A stretch of 64,000 nt of DNA from AC-56 sp963702195 (GCA_963702195.1 OY969725.1:2108001-2172000), one strand, 5' to 3'; numbered from the stretch's first letter, positions 50,337-59,225 are shown. Numbers and translations are program-made. Notes: generated by a model from the letters alone, not told the origin.

Positions 50337-50744
50337 TTAACCGACTTCTCCGCGCTCCTCCAGGCCACTGAGTGCGAGGGGGTGCTCGACGGGCTCGAGC
50401 ACGAAGATCTCGATGGCCAGATCGGGGTCCTGGTGGATCTGGCTCATGTAGGCGATCACCTTACGACCGGTCGCATCCTGGACGACGGCGGTGAACTGCT
50501 CCTCCATCGCCATCTGGAAGCTGCGGCGCATGGAGTAGACGGCGTCGACGTTGCCCTGGTCGATCAGCGTCCGCTCGACGGTTGTGAACCCGCCCCGCAG
50601 GATCGAGATCACGGTGTCGTTGACCATATGCGTCTTGGCCTTCGTCGGCCCCTTGCCGTAGTAGCGGCTGTGGAGCTGCACGAGGCCGGTCGAGATCTGG
50701 GCCAGGGTCTCGCCACTCGCCGAGCTGTGCTGAGTGCCCTCCAC
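50337..50744 (-). CDS. DUF2294/MpsC-like protein, copy 1
   Basis: About 135 residues with the DUF2294 pattern: YYGKGPTKAKTHMVNDTVIS, GGFTTVERTLI, RRSFQMAMEEQFTAVVQDAT, VIAYMSQIHQDPDLAIEIFV. The family is uncharacterised in most bacteria; MpsC of Staphylococcus belongs to it and is linked to inorganic-carbon and membrane potential functions. GTG 50744 is the first start near the conserved domain, while upstream TTG or ATG starts would add Pro/Arg-rich sequence. Strongly similar to copy 2 next to it. Confidence 0.8.
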   Translation of the reverse strand: MEGTQHSSASGETLAQISTGLVQLHSRYYGKGPTKAKTHMVNDTVISILRGGFTTVERTLIDQGNVDAVYSMRRSFQMAMEEQFTAVVQDATGRKVIAYMSQIHQDPDLAIEIFVLEPVEHPLALSGLEERGEVG

Positions 50745-50847
50745 GGTCGTTGCGCCTCCGTTCGCGTCGCTGGGTAGTGCTCCGCCCCCCTTGATGACGA
50801 CGCGCGAAGGGAAGAGTTGCGGCAAGACCCCAACGAGCGCATGCAGT

Positions 50848-51270
50848 CTAGTTCGTAGCGCCGTCCTCCTCGGCGGAGGCGGCGAGATCCACCTCGTGCT
50901 CGGCAACGACAGCCTCGCTGGCGGGCTCGAGCACGAACAGCTCGACGGCCATGTCCGGGTCCGTGTGGATCTGGCTCATGTACGCGATCACATTGCGGCC
51001 CGTGGCCTTCTCGACAACCGCGCGGAAACGGTCCTCCATCGCCATCTGGAAGCTGCGACGCATCTCGTGCACGGCTTCGGACTTCCCCTCGTCGATCAAC
51101 GTGGACTCGACCGTCGTGAAGCCACCCTTGAGGAACGAGATCAACGTGTCGTTGATCATGTAGCTGCGCGCCTTCGTCGGGCCCTTGCCGTAGTACTCGT
51201 TGTGGAGGCGCACCAGATCGCGCGTCACCTCCGCCAAAACCCCCGCCTCCGTACTGTCTGGAGCGCTCAC
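50848..51270 (-). CDS. DUF2294/MpsC-like protein, copy 2
   Basis: 140 residues from GTG 51270 (VSAPDSTEAGVLAEVTRDLV). The domain matches copy 1 over most of its length: YYGKGPTKARSYMINDTLIS, GGFTTVESTLID, RRSFQMAMEDRFRAVVEKAT, VIAYMSQIHTDPDMAVELFV. An acidic tail follows (AASAEEDGATN). The pair evidently arose by tandem duplication. It is divergent from copy 3 across a 267-base gap (51271-51537), in which I see no gene; promoters for both directions must lie there. Confidence 0.82.
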   Translation of the reverse strand: MSAPDSTEAGVLAEVTRDLVRLHNEYYGKGPTKARSYMINDTLISFLKGGFTTVESTLIDEGKSEAVHEMRRSFQMAMEDRFRAVVEKATGRNVIAYMSQIHTDPDMAVELFVLEPASEAVVAEHEVDLAASAEEDGATN

Positions 51271-51526
51271 GGCGCCACATCCTTGGGCTTCTCTGTGGGT
51301 CGTACCGCCCGAAAGGCAGAGCCGCCAAAGATCCAACCGGGCGCCCGTGTGTTCAGGCTACACCCAATTCGCACCGACTACCGAAAGCGGCGCGAAAGGG
51401 GAGTATCTTTTTCATACGGTCGTTTGTGGCGCCAGGCGACACGAGCGGCCGCTCGGCATCGAGATTCAGGGACCGCTCTGCGCCGGGGTGACGAGCGACC
51501 AGGGCCTCGAGACCCGCCTTCGAATC

Positions 51527-51535
51527 GAGGAGGAG
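51527..51535 (+). promoter_or_regulatory. Strong Shine-Dalgarno sequence for the TTG-started copy 3
   Basis: GAGGAGGAG ends two bases before TTG 51538. It decides the start of the following gene, because no ATG or GTG start near the domain has such a site. Confidence 0.65.
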
Positions 51536-51537
51536 TC

Positions 51538-51951
51538 TTGGAGAACCCTGAACCCCAGATGGGGCCCGCCGACCCGGAGCCACATCCAAAGGAGGCCGTC
51601 GCCCCGTCGGCGGAAGACGTCGCGAGCGCCGTGTGCAGGGACATCCTCGCAATCCAGCTTGATTCCTACGGTCGCGGCGCCGAGCGCGCCACCGCCCATG
51701 TTCTCGACGACACCGTGATCGTCATCCTCGACGGTCTTGAGCTGCTCCCCAACGAGGAGTTCATGATCGAGCGAGGACAGGCGCACGCGGTGATCGAGAT
51801 TCGCGAGCAGTTCCAGCAGGCCATCGCGTCGACCTTCCGCGCGGCGGTGGAGCGAGCCACCGGCCGCCGCGTCATCGGCTTCGCGAGCCACGTTCAGCTC
51901 GACGAGCTGCGTTTCTCGGTCGAGATCTTCCGTCTCGAACCCGGCAGCTAG
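51538..51951 (+). CDS. DUF2294/MpsC-like protein, divergent copy 3
   Basis: 137 residues from TTG 51538. The domain is recognisable but more distant: SYGRGAERATAHVLDDTVIV, LLPNEEFMIERGQAHAVIEI, REQFQQAIASTFRAAVERAT, VIGFASHVQLDELRFSVEIF. It lacks the YYGKGPTK loop of the other copies (YGRGAERA instead). It lies on the opposite strand, followed after 66 bases by a STAS-domain gene, which hints at a link with stress or partner-switching regulation. Confidence 0.75.
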   Translation: MENPEPQMGPADPEPHPKEAVAPSAEDVASAVCRDILAIQLDSYGRGAERATAHVLDDTVIVILDGLELLPNEEFMIERGQAHAVIEIREQFQQAIASTFRAAVERATGRRVIGFASHVQLDELRFSVEIFRLEPGS

Positions 51952-52017
51952 GGGCGGGTCGCCGGATGGGCTCGGGAGCGGGCCAGAGCAAGCAGCACCA
52001 GGGGGAGGCGCTCTGAC

Positions 52018-52383
52018 ATGGAGGTGCGGGTCCCCGAGACGACGGCGAATGGCATGCCGTACGTCGTCGAGGTGCGCGGTGACATCGACATGGCGACGGT
52101 CGCCGACCTCGAGGTGCCCGTGATCGACGCCATCCGGGACGGGCGGCAGCCCGTGATCCTCGACCTGAGCGAGTGCGTCTTCATCGACTCGACCGGAATC
52201 CGCCTTGTGCTGCGTGCTCACCACCTGCTTGCCGAGGGTGGCGACGGTGACGGCCGCAACAGGCTGACGGTGGTCGCCCGCGACCACGTCGCGGCGATCC
52301 TGCGCACGACGGCCGTCGACAAGGTTATGCCGGTCGTGCCGTCGCGGGCCGAGGCCGAGAGCATCCTGGGATTGGGCGACTAA
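52018..52383 (+). CDS. STAS-domain anti-sigma-factor antagonist
   Basis: 121 residues forming one STAS domain: YVVEVRGDIDMATVADLEVP, VILDLSECVFIDSTGIRLVL and a C-terminal AILRTTAVDKVMPVVPSR. The DSTG motif carries the serine that kinases phosphorylate in SpoIIAA/RsbV proteins. Unphosphorylated forms bind anti-sigma kinases and release sigma factors. No anti-sigma kinase gene is in the window. ATG 52018 has GGGGGAGG upstream. Confidence 0.9.
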   Translation: MEVRVPETTANGMPYVVEVRGDIDMATVADLEVPVIDAIRDGRQPVILDLSECVFIDSTGIRLVLRAHHLLAEGGDGDGRNRLTVVARDHVAAILRTTAVDKVMPVVPSRAEAESILGLGD

Positions 52384-52388
52384 CCCGC

Positions 52389-54119
52389 CTACCGATGGGA
52401 GAAGCCGTGGCGCCGGGCGATCCTCTTCGCCGCACGCCACGCGAGCGCTTCGATGGTCAGGGTCGGGTTGTACCCGCCCGAGGTCGGAAACACCGAGCCG
52501 TCGATCGCATAGAGGTTGGGGATGCCCCAGAAGCGCTGGTCCGGGTCGACGACGCTGGTGTCGGGGTCGGTGCCCATCCGCATCGTCCCCATCTGGTGGT
52601 TGACCGTCCCACCAACCGGGTCGGGCGCGGAGCGGCCCACACTCCGCGACGCCTCATGAGTCTTGGTGCCCTGGGGCAGCGAGGTCGTCGCCGCGAACGG
52701 GGTCACGGTCGTCATCGACTCGGCCCCCATCTCCACCATCAGCGCCTCGAGCCTCGGGATCACCTTGGCGGCAACGGCGTAGTCGTTCGGATGGTGGCTG
52801 TAGGTGACCCGTGAGACCGGGAAGCCGTAGACGTCCTTGATGGTCGGATCCAGGTCGACCATGTTGGTGGGCACGGGCGGATCCTGGCCGTTCATTCCCA
52901 GCCATTGCGTATGGCCGAAGATCGCCCCCATCTTCTCCTTGTGGCCCGTCCCCCAGCCGGTGAACTTCGCGACCGAGATCATCCCGCCCGCCCCGAGCGG
53001 GTAGCCCGACGAAGGGCCGACCGTCTGGATGTTCCCCATCCCGAACATCGGCCCGGTCTCGTCGCCGAGGTAGAGGTCGTCCAGGCACCGCATGCTCCAG
53101 AACCCTCGGTAGTAGTCGATCCGCTCGCCGAAGAAGCCGATGCCGCCCGGATAGTGGTGGACCATCAGGTGGCGCCCGACGACGTCGTGGTTGACGAGGT
53201 GGTTCGGCAGCTCTGACAGGAGCACCAGACGCGGGGTGTCGACGGCGGAGCAGGCGATCACGATGACCTTCGCCGAGATCGACCGCGTGCGGCCCTTGTG
53301 GTCGATGTAGAGCACCCGTTTCGCGCGGCCCCGATCGAGCTCGACCCGGAACGCGTAGGAGTTCGGCTTGATCTCGAGCCGCCCGGTCGAAAGCCCCTTC
53401 GCGAGCGCGGTGACACGGAGGTCGCCCTTGGCGCCGATCGGGCAGCCGTGGCTCGAACAGAAGCCGCAGTAGGAGCAGCCGGCGCGGCCCTTGTAGCCGA
53501 GGTTCGTGATGGCGACCGGCGTCGGGTACGGGTGCATGCCGAGGCGCCGAGCCGCGTCCTCGAAGAGCTTCGCGCCGTAGTTCGGCGGGTGGCCGGGCAT
53601 CGGGTACGGGTCGTCGCGCCACTCGGCCCCGGCTACTGGGTGCGCCGGCCGGCGGTCCTCGCGCATCTGGCCTCCCGCGACCCCGATCAGCCGCTCGACC
53701 TTCTCGTAGTAGGGGCGCATCTCGTCGTACGTGAAGGGCCAGTCGACGATGTCCGCGCCCGGCAGCGAGCCCCAGTAGGAGCGCGCGCGGAAGTCCTGCG
53801 GCCGGTACCGGAACGACACGGCCCCGTAGTGGACCGTCCCACCGCCGACGCAGCGGCTGATCCCGAGCACCTTGCCCACATGGAGGTGCTCGCCGTCCTC
53901 GGGTCGGTTGCGAAACGTCCGCGGCTCGATGTGGGAGTCCTGATCGAAGAACCGGCGCTCGCCGAATCGCAGCTCGTCGTCGCCGTAGTTGCGCTTCCGA
54001 AGCCACGGACCCTTCTCGAGCACGCAAACGCGCGCCCCCTTCTTGGCCAGCACGTAGGCCGCGATGCCTCCGCCGGCGCCGGAGCCGACGATCAGGACGT
54101 CGTAGTCGTGATCCGGCAT
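52389..54119 (-). CDS. GMC-family FAD oxidoreductase (gluconate/sugar dehydrogenase type)
   Basis: 576 residues. The FAD motif is DVLIVGSGAGGGIAAYVLAK; GMC blocks are CVGGGTVHYGAVSFRYRP, SAVDTPRLVLLSE, VNHQMGTMRMG (catalytic His-like) and the C-terminal IPNLYAIDGSVFPTSGGYNP followed by a conserved helix. A cysteine cluster AGCSYCGFCSSHGCPIGAK is typical of membrane-bound gluconate/fructose dehydrogenase flavoprotein subunits and could hold a metal or cluster. The TAT-exported small subunit gene lies two genes upstream. The cytochrome c subunit that normally completes the enzyme is absent. Substrate unknown. Confidence 0.88.
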   Translation of the reverse strand: MPDHDYDVLIVGSGAGGGIAAYVLAKKGARVCVLEKGPWLRKRNYGDDELRFGERRFFDQDSHIEPRTFRNRPEDGEHLHVGKVLGISRCVGGGTVHYGAVSFRYRPQDFRARSYWGSLPGADIVDWPFTYDEMRPYYEKVERLIGVAGGQMREDRRPAHPVAGAEWRDDPYPMPGHPPNYGAKLFEDAARRLGMHPYPTPVAITNLGYKGRAGCSYCGFCSSHGCPIGAKGDLRVTALAKGLSTGRLEIKPNSYAFRVELDRGRAKRVLYIDHKGRTRSISAKVIVIACSAVDTPRLVLLSELPNHLVNHDVVGRHLMVHHYPGGIGFFGERIDYYRGFWSMRCLDDLYLGDETGPMFGMGNIQTVGPSSGYPLGAGGMISVAKFTGWGTGHKEKMGAIFGHTQWLGMNGQDPPVPTNMVDLDPTIKDVYGFPVSRVTYSHHPNDYAVAAKVIPRLEALMVEMGAESMTTVTPFAATTSLPQGTKTHEASRSVGRSAPDPVGGTVNHQMGTMRMGTDPDTSVVDPDQRFWGIPNLYAIDGSVFPTSGGYNPTLTIEALAWRAAKRIARRHGFSHR

Positions 54120-54120
54120 C

Positions 54121-54957
54121 TCAGCGCTCGGCGTACGGGTCGATCGTGTTCGAGCTCATGCCCCACCAGTCGAAGCACCCGGCGTAGAAGGAGTCGTCGT
54201 CGGTGGGGCAGACGCCCCCGCTGTTGAAGCCCGCGATGTAGCCGATGGCGTTCAGCTGCGCGTTCGGCCACTGCGTCGCGTCGGCCACGTTCACGTCCAG
54301 GTAGACACCGTGGATGCGCTCGTGGTCGCGGTTCAGGTACCAGCGGCCGATGTAGTAGCGCCCCTGCGAATCCGTGTGGATGAAGTTGCGCGTGTCGGTG
54401 ACGTACTCGATCGCGTGGAGGTCCCACGCTCCGATCACCTGCTCCTGCGGCGAGCCGTGCGGAGCAACGAGCTTGTCGTTCGTGAAGTTCTTGGTGTTCG
54501 GGCTGTGGGCCTTCGCGTCCACCGTGTAGGTGTTGTTGATCGAGTCGAGGTGGTAGTAGGCGTGGCCCTGAGCGTGGCCGTCGCCGTAGGCGGACGTCTT
54601 CGGGATCTCCGAGAAGTCGATGAAGAACCGCCGGCACCCGGTGCAGAAGCCGGGCGTGCGGATGTGGATCTTCACCAGGCCCTTCGCGTGCCGGCTGAAC
54701 CCGGAGCGCCTGCACGCCCGGTCCTTGCCGGTGGCCGTGGCACCGTCGCCGCCGGGCGTGTAGGTCGTCGCGCTCGGCCTGATGCAGAAGCGCTCGGCCG
54801 GCTGGTAGTGGCGCCAGTGCTCGGTGACATCCCGCAGGCGGCCCATCGGGTCGTTCTGGAAGGGGCCGCTGTCGGCACGAGCGAGGCTCGGCAGGGCGGT
54901 CAGCGCGAGTGCGCCGCCCAGCACCAGCGCGTTTCGAATCCGACAGATCATCGGCAT
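54121..54957 (-). CDS. Unrecognised secreted protein between the two dehydrogenase subunits
   Basis: 278 residues beginning with a Sec-type signal (NALVLGGALALTALPSLARA). The mature part is rich in His, Tyr and Asn and has conserved-looking cysteines including CTGCRR (about residue 110). The middle reads AQGHAYYHLDSINNTYTVDA and the end GYIAGFNSGGVCPTDDDSFY. I cannot assign a family. ATG 54957 (or GTG 54960) overlaps the upstream stop, and its stop is two bases before the GMC oxidoreductase start, so it is probably part of the same exported complex. Whether the CxxC binds a cofactor, such as heme, is open since no CxxCH is seen. Confidence 0.7.
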   Translation of the reverse strand: MPMICRIRNALVLGGALALTALPSLARADSGPFQNDPMGRLRDVTEHWRHYQPAERFCIRPSATTYTPGGDGATATGKDRACRRSGFSRHAKGLVKIHIRTPGFCTGCRRFFIDFSEIPKTSAYGDGHAQGHAYYHLDSINNTYTVDAKAHSPNTKNFTNDKLVAPHGSPQEQVIGAWDLHAIEYVTDTRNFIHTDSQGRYYIGRWYLNRDHERIHGVYLDVNVADATQWPNAQLNAIGYIAGFNSGGVCPTDDDSFYAGCFDWWGMSSNTIDPYAER

Positions 54958-55661
54958 CACGGCCCCTTTCCGGGTTCGACCATCTCCTGCGGCGCGTAGC
55001 CGCCGTGCACGTTCCAGGGCGCGTCCGCCGGGCCGACGCCGGGGAACCGCACGCCGTGCACGTCCCCCTGGTAGGCGAACGCCTTCCAGGCCCCGTAGTC
55101 GCGATTGCCCCCGTAGACGGGGTGCGCGTAGACACCCTCGAGCGTGTGGTTGTAGAGGGCCGCAAAGAACGCCGTGCCCTCCACGTCCAGCGTCGTGAGG
55201 ATCACGTCCTGGGCGGCCCCCGGCAGCGCGGCGAAATCGCCGCCGGCGCGCTTGTCCAGGTCGGCGAGGCCGTCGCGGTAGACCTTCCGCATCTTGCGCA
55301 CGTAGCGCCGCCAGCCGATCCGCTTCACGCGCCACATGCCCTGGAACCGCTTGAAGCGCCTGCGGATCGGCCCGCCCGCATAGATCCGATCGATCCCAGC
55401 CAGCAGCCCGAGGATGTAGCTGTCGGCCCCGACGTCGGCCGCCGACCAGTCTCCCGCGTGCTCGGCCGGCACGATCCTCGCGACCGCGGCGCGCAGCGTG
55501 CGCTGCTCTGCGGCGGTGAGCACGCCCTTCGCGGCCGCCTGCGAGGTGAGCAGGCTCAGCGGCAGGCTGGAGGCGACCGCGCCGGCGGCTCCGGCCTTGC
55601 CGGCGCCGACCACGAAATCGCGGCGGGTGTAGCCACGCCCAGTTGTGAGCCTCCTCCTCAC
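54957..55661 (-). CDS. TAT-exported gluconate 2-dehydrogenase subunit 3-like protein
   Basis: About 234 residues. The N-terminus has a twin-arginine signal (YTRRDFVVGAGKAG, then AAGAVASSLPLSLLT). The mature part matches the subunit-3 family: LTAAEQRTLRAAVARIVPAE, GADSYILGLLAGIDRIYAGG, then FFAALYNHTLEGVYAHPVYG, GNRDYGAWKAFAYQGD and an end PWNVHGGYAPQEMVEPGKG. This small subunit carries the GMC flavoprotein through the TAT pathway in known enzymes. GTG 55661 precedes RRRLTTGRGYTRRD; TTG 55679 is an alternative. First gene of a three-gene operon. Confidence 0.85.
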   Translation of the reverse strand: MRRRLTTGRGYTRRDFVVGAGKAGAAGAVASSLPLSLLTSQAAAKGVLTAAEQRTLRAAVARIVPAEHAGDWSAADVGADSYILGLLAGIDRIYAGGPIRRRFKRFQGMWRVKRIGWRRYVRKMRKVYRDGLADLDKRAGGDFAALPGAAQDVILTTLDVEGTAFFAALYNHTLEGVYAHPVYGGNRDYGAWKAFAYQGDVHGVRFPGVGPADAPWNVHGGYAPQEMVEPGKGP

Positions 55662-55719
55662 GGTCGGACTTGTTACCAACTTGGCTCGGCGCCGGTAGCA
55701 GTCCGGCTGGACGGCCAGC

Positions 55720-57072
55720 CTAGGCGACGGTCAGAACGCCGAGCGCGACCACCGAGACCGCCACGAGCCCCAGGACGATCCCGGTGAGCGCCCGGTCCCA
55801 CCCGCTCAGCGCGTAGGAGCCCATCACCTGCGGGTCGCGGGCGATGCGGCGCATGAACGGCAGGAGCACGAGCAGCAGCACCGCGTTCAGGGCCTGCGAC
55901 AGGAACAGAATCGGGACCAGAGGAGCTCCGGGAATGAGCACGACCGCTGCCGCGCCCAGCGCCAGCGCGCCGAAGCTCAGGTAGAACAACGGGGCCTGGC
56001 TATAGGTGTCGTCGATGTCGGCCTTCCTTCCGAACGCCTCGGACACCGAGTAGGCCGTCGACAACGGAACCACCGCCGCGGCCAGGAGCGCGGCTCCGAG
56101 GAAGCCGAGGCCGAAGAGCGTCGCCGCAAGGCTCCCGGCCAGGGGCTCGAGCGCCTTGGCCGCGTCGCTCGCCTCGTTGACGGTGATGCCCTGCACGTGG
56201 AGCGTGGCGGCGCATGCGACGACGATGAAGAGGCCGATGACTCCGGTCATGACCGCACCCGCGATCACGTCGATGCGCTCGTAGCGCAGCTCCGAGACGT
56301 CCAGCCGCTTGTCGACCGCGTAGGACTGGATGAAGGCGAGTCCCCAGGGGGCGAGCGTCGTCCCCAGCGTGGCCACGGCCACCAGCGTCGCGTCCCGGGT
56401 CAGGGGCATGCTCGGCACCACCAGGCCGCGGCCCGTGGCCACCCAGTCGGGATGGGCGAGGAACCCGGAGATGATGTAGGCGACGAACACCGCGCTCAGC
56501 GCGAGCAGGACGTGCTCCACACGGTGAAAGGACCCTCGGAGTACGAGCGCGGAGACCCCAATCGCCGCGATCGGCACGCTTACGTAGCGGCTCACTCCCG
56601 CCAGCAGGTCCATGCCCGCAGCCACCCCGGCGAACTCCGCGCAGAGCGTCCCGAAGTTCGCGGCGACCAGCGCGGTCAGGGCGACCGCCGCGCCCCGCGA
56701 GCCGTAACGCTCTCGAACCAGCGTCAGGAGGCCCTTCCCGGTCACGATGCCCATCCGGGCTCCCAGCTCGTGGAAGACGATCAGCGCCGCGGTGGACAGC
56801 GCCAGCACCCAGAGCATCTCGTAGCCGTATTTCGCGCCCAGGATCGAGTAAGTGGTGATCCCGGCCGGGTCGTCGTCGGACAGTCCGGCGAGGACGCCCG
56901 GACCCACGACCGCCAGCAGGACGGCGGCACTCCCACCCGCCAGAAGCCCGCGCCGCCGCTTGAGCAGATGATGGTGGAGGTGACGTCCGGCCGGCGCACG
57001 GCGGGGCGAGGTTCGCTTTGAAGCTCGCTCCGCGATGCCGTCAGCGTGACGGGGGTGACGGACGGGGCGCAC
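55720..57072 (-). CDS. Nramp-family-like metal transporter with altered metal motifs
   Basis: 450 residues with 11 hydrophobic helices and the overall Nramp pattern (VVGPGVLAGLSDDDPAGITT, then GYEMLWVLALSTAALIVFHE and GIVTGKGLLTLVRERYG). In true Mn/Fe Nramps helix 1 has DPGN and helix 6 has a methionine (MPHN). Here they read DPAG and LAPWG, so the metal-binding Asn and Met are absent. Such members may carry another ion, for instance magnesium, or another substrate. The N-terminus is basic and His-rich. GTG 57072 is the only usable start. It is divergent from the response regulator by 13 bases. Confidence 0.8.
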   Translation of the reverse strand: MRPVRHPRHADGIAERASKRTSPRRAPAGRHLHHHLLKRRRGLLAGGSAAVLLAVVGPGVLAGLSDDDPAGITTYSILGAKYGYEMLWVLALSTAALIVFHELGARMGIVTGKGLLTLVRERYGSRGAAVALTALVAANFGTLCAEFAGVAAGMDLLAGVSRYVSVPIAAIGVSALVLRGSFHRVEHVLLALSAVFVAYIISGFLAHPDWVATGRGLVVPSMPLTRDATLVAVATLGTTLAPWGLAFIQSYAVDKRLDVSELRYERIDVIAGAVMTGVIGLFIVVACAATLHVQGITVNEASDAAKALEPLAGSLAATLFGLGFLGAALLAAAVVPLSTAYSVSEAFGRKADIDDTYSQAPLFYLSFGALALGAAAVVLIPGAPLVPILFLSQALNAVLLLVLLPFMRRIARDPQVMGSYALSGWDRALTGIVLGLVAVSVVALGVLTVA

Positions 57073-57085
57073 CTAACATGGCTGG

Positions 57086-57760
57086 GTGCACATCCTGGTC
57101 GTCGAGGACGAGCCGGCGATCGCCGACTTCCTCCAGCGTGGCCTCATGGCCGAGGGCTACTCCGTCACCGTGGCAGCCGACGGCAACGACGCGGCGCGGC
57201 TCGCGAGGTCCGGGGAGGCGGATTTGATGATCCTCGATCTCATGCTGCCGGGTCGCGACGGAACCGACGTTCTCGCCGAGGTCAGAGAGGCCAGGCCCCA
57301 GCTTCCGGTGATCGTCCTCACTGCGCGCGCCGAGATCGACAGCAAGGTGGAGGTCCTGGATCTGGGCGCGACCGACTACGTCACCAAGCCGTTCTCCTTC
57401 TCAGAGCTTGCAGCCCGCGTCCGCGCGCACCTCCGCGACCGAGACGAGGCGAGCTCCACCAGGCTCGAGCTCGGCGACATCCGCATGGACCTGGTCGGCC
57501 GCAGGGTCGAGCGGGCCGGGACACCGATTCGCCTCACGACCACCGAATTCGACCTGCTCGCGTTCCTCATGCGGCACCCGGGCCAGGTACTCACGCGCGG
57601 TGAGCTGCTGCGGGCGGTTTGGGGCTACCCGGACGACGTGGATTCCGGCGTCGTGGGCGTCTACGTCGGGTACCTGCGGCGAAAGCTCGCCGTCGGCTCA
57701 GAGCCCGCACCGATCGAGACGATCAGGTCGGTGGGGTATCGCTTCCAGGGCGATGGTTAA
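57086..57760 (+). CDS. OmpR-family response regulator
   Basis: 224 residues. The receiver has VVEDEPAIADF, phospho-acceptor D in LMILDLMLPGRDG, T in VLTARAE and K in TKPFSFSELAAR. The winged-helix domain ends VGVYVGYLRRKLAV, then VGYRFQGDG. GTG 57086 starts it (HILVVEDEPAIAD). The kinase gene begins eight bases before its stop. The first target may be the redox module downstream. Confidence 0.95.
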   Translation: MHILVVEDEPAIADFLQRGLMAEGYSVTVAADGNDAARLARSGEADLMILDLMLPGRDGTDVLAEVREARPQLPVIVLTARAEIDSKVEVLDLGATDYVTKPFSFSELAARVRAHLRDRDEASSTRLELGDIRMDLVGRRVERAGTPIRLTTTEFDLLAFLMRHPGQVLTRGELLRAVWGYPDDVDSGVVGVYVGYLRRKLAVGSEPAPIETIRSVGYRFQGDG

Positions 57761-59225
57761 GCGGCTCGCACGCCGGTTGCGCGAGACGAGCACGCGCACC
57801 CGGCTCACGATTGCGATCGCGGGCATCGTGCTGGCCGCTCTGGTGGGCACGTTCCTCGCCGTCTATGCGCGCACCGGCTCGGACCTTCGCGGCCAGGTCG
57901 ATCGAGACCTGAGCGAGGATGTCTCCGGGCTCGCTCAGCACATCGGAACCGCCCACGGAGCCTCGGCCGCCGAGATCTCCCAGCGCGCGCAGCGATACAT
58001 CAACTCGCAGCCGACCTTCGGGCCGGCCTCTGAGCTCCTGGTGGTGAAGGTCGGCGGCGCTCCTCTCGCGACCAACGAGCCCGAGCTCCTGGGCGTCGGC
58101 AAGGAGCCCGGCGAGCAGCGAGGCGAGGCAAGCGCCGAGGCGCGCCAGTCGAAGGAGATTCTCGCGACCCCCGACGGCTACTCGACCATCGACCTCGCCG
58201 AGGCCGGGAACGTGCGGCTGCTCACCCGTCCGCTGTTCACCGGCGATCGAGGGGCGGGCCAGATCACCGTCGGGCAGCCGCTGTCATCCGTGGAGGCGGC
58301 CCAGTCCGGCGTCGCCCGCGCCTTCGGGCTGGCCGGCTCCGTCGCGTTCATCGCGGCGCTGATCGCCGTCGTTGCGGTTGCGGGCCGAAGCACCCGGCCC
58401 GTACGCCGGATGGCCACGGTCGCCGGTGCGGTCGACGCCGGCGAGCTTTCGACCAGGATGGAGCCCGAGGGGCCCGTCGAGGCGCGGCGGCTGGCGGAGT
58501 CGTTCAACCACATGCTGGACCGTCTGGAGGAGGCGTTCGCGCGACAGCGCACCTTCACCTCCGACGCCTCTCATGAGCTCCGCACCCCGCTGACCGCGAT
58601 CCGCGGTCAGATCGAGGTCCTCTCGCGATCGAGCAAGGACGCGTCACCGGAGGATGTCGCCGCCACCGCGGCGGTGGTGATGAGGGAGGTCGATCGCATG
58701 GAGCGACTGGTGGACGACATGCTCCTTCTCGCGCAGCTCGACGAGGGGCTCGCCCACGAGCCGAGGCCCACGGCCGTCGAGACCCTCCTGGCCGACGCCG
58801 TCTCGGGGCTGGCGAACGGTCTCGGCCGCGACCTCGAGGTGCGAGCACCGCCGCCTGGGACGGTCCCCGCCGATCGCGATCGCGTCACCCAGGTGATCCG
58901 GAACCTCATCCGGAACTCGGTCGAGCACACCGCCCCGGGGGGTGTCATCGACCTCGCCGCCTCCCCGGGCGACGACGGAGCCGTCGAGATCAGCGTCTCC
59001 GACGACGGCCCGGGGATCCCCGCCGAGGATCGCGAGCGGATCTTCGTCCGCTTCCATCGGGTGGAGCCCGCCCGCGACCGCCAGACCGGTGGGACCGGCC
59101 TTGGCCTCGCGATCGCCAGGGCAATCGTCGAGGCGCACGGCGGGCGCATCTGGGCCGAAGATGCCCCGGAGGGCGGCGCCCGAATCACGTTCCGCCTGCC
59201 CGGATACCGGCGCAACGACGCCTAG
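57753..59225 (+). CDS. Sensor histidine kinase (HAMP, HisKA, HATPase)
   Basis: 490 residues. Two membrane helices (about 20-40, TIAIAGIVLAALVGTFLAVY, and 190-215, VAFIAALIAVVAVAG) enclose a sensor domain of about 145 residues of no recognised family. A HAMP region (STRPVRRMATVAGAVDAGEL) follows, then H-box SDASHELRTPLTAIRGQIEV, N-box VIRNLIRNSVEHT, G1 SDDGPGIP and G2 GGTGLGLAIARAIVEAHGG. It is translationally coupled to the regulator before it. Confidence 0.95.
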   Translation: MVKRLARRLRETSTRTRLTIAIAGIVLAALVGTFLAVYARTGSDLRGQVDRDLSEDVSGLAQHIGTAHGASAAEISQRAQRYINSQPTFGPASELLVVKVGGAPLATNEPELLGVGKEPGEQRGEASAEARQSKEILATPDGYSTIDLAEAGNVRLLTRPLFTGDRGAGQITVGQPLSSVEAAQSGVARAFGLAGSVAFIAALIAVVAVAGRSTRPVRRMATVAGAVDAGELSTRMEPEGPVEARRLAESFNHMLDRLEEAFARQRTFTSDASHELRTPLTAIRGQIEVLSRSSKDASPEDVAATAAVVMREVDRMERLVDDMLLLAQLDEGLAHEPRPTAVETLLADAVSGLANGLGRDLEVRAPPPGTVPADRDRVTQVIRNLIRNSVEHTAPGGVIDLAASPGDDGAVEISVSDDGPGIPAEDRERIFVRFHRVEPARDRQTGGTGLGLAIARAIVEAHGGRIWAEDAPEGGARITFRLPGYRRNDA

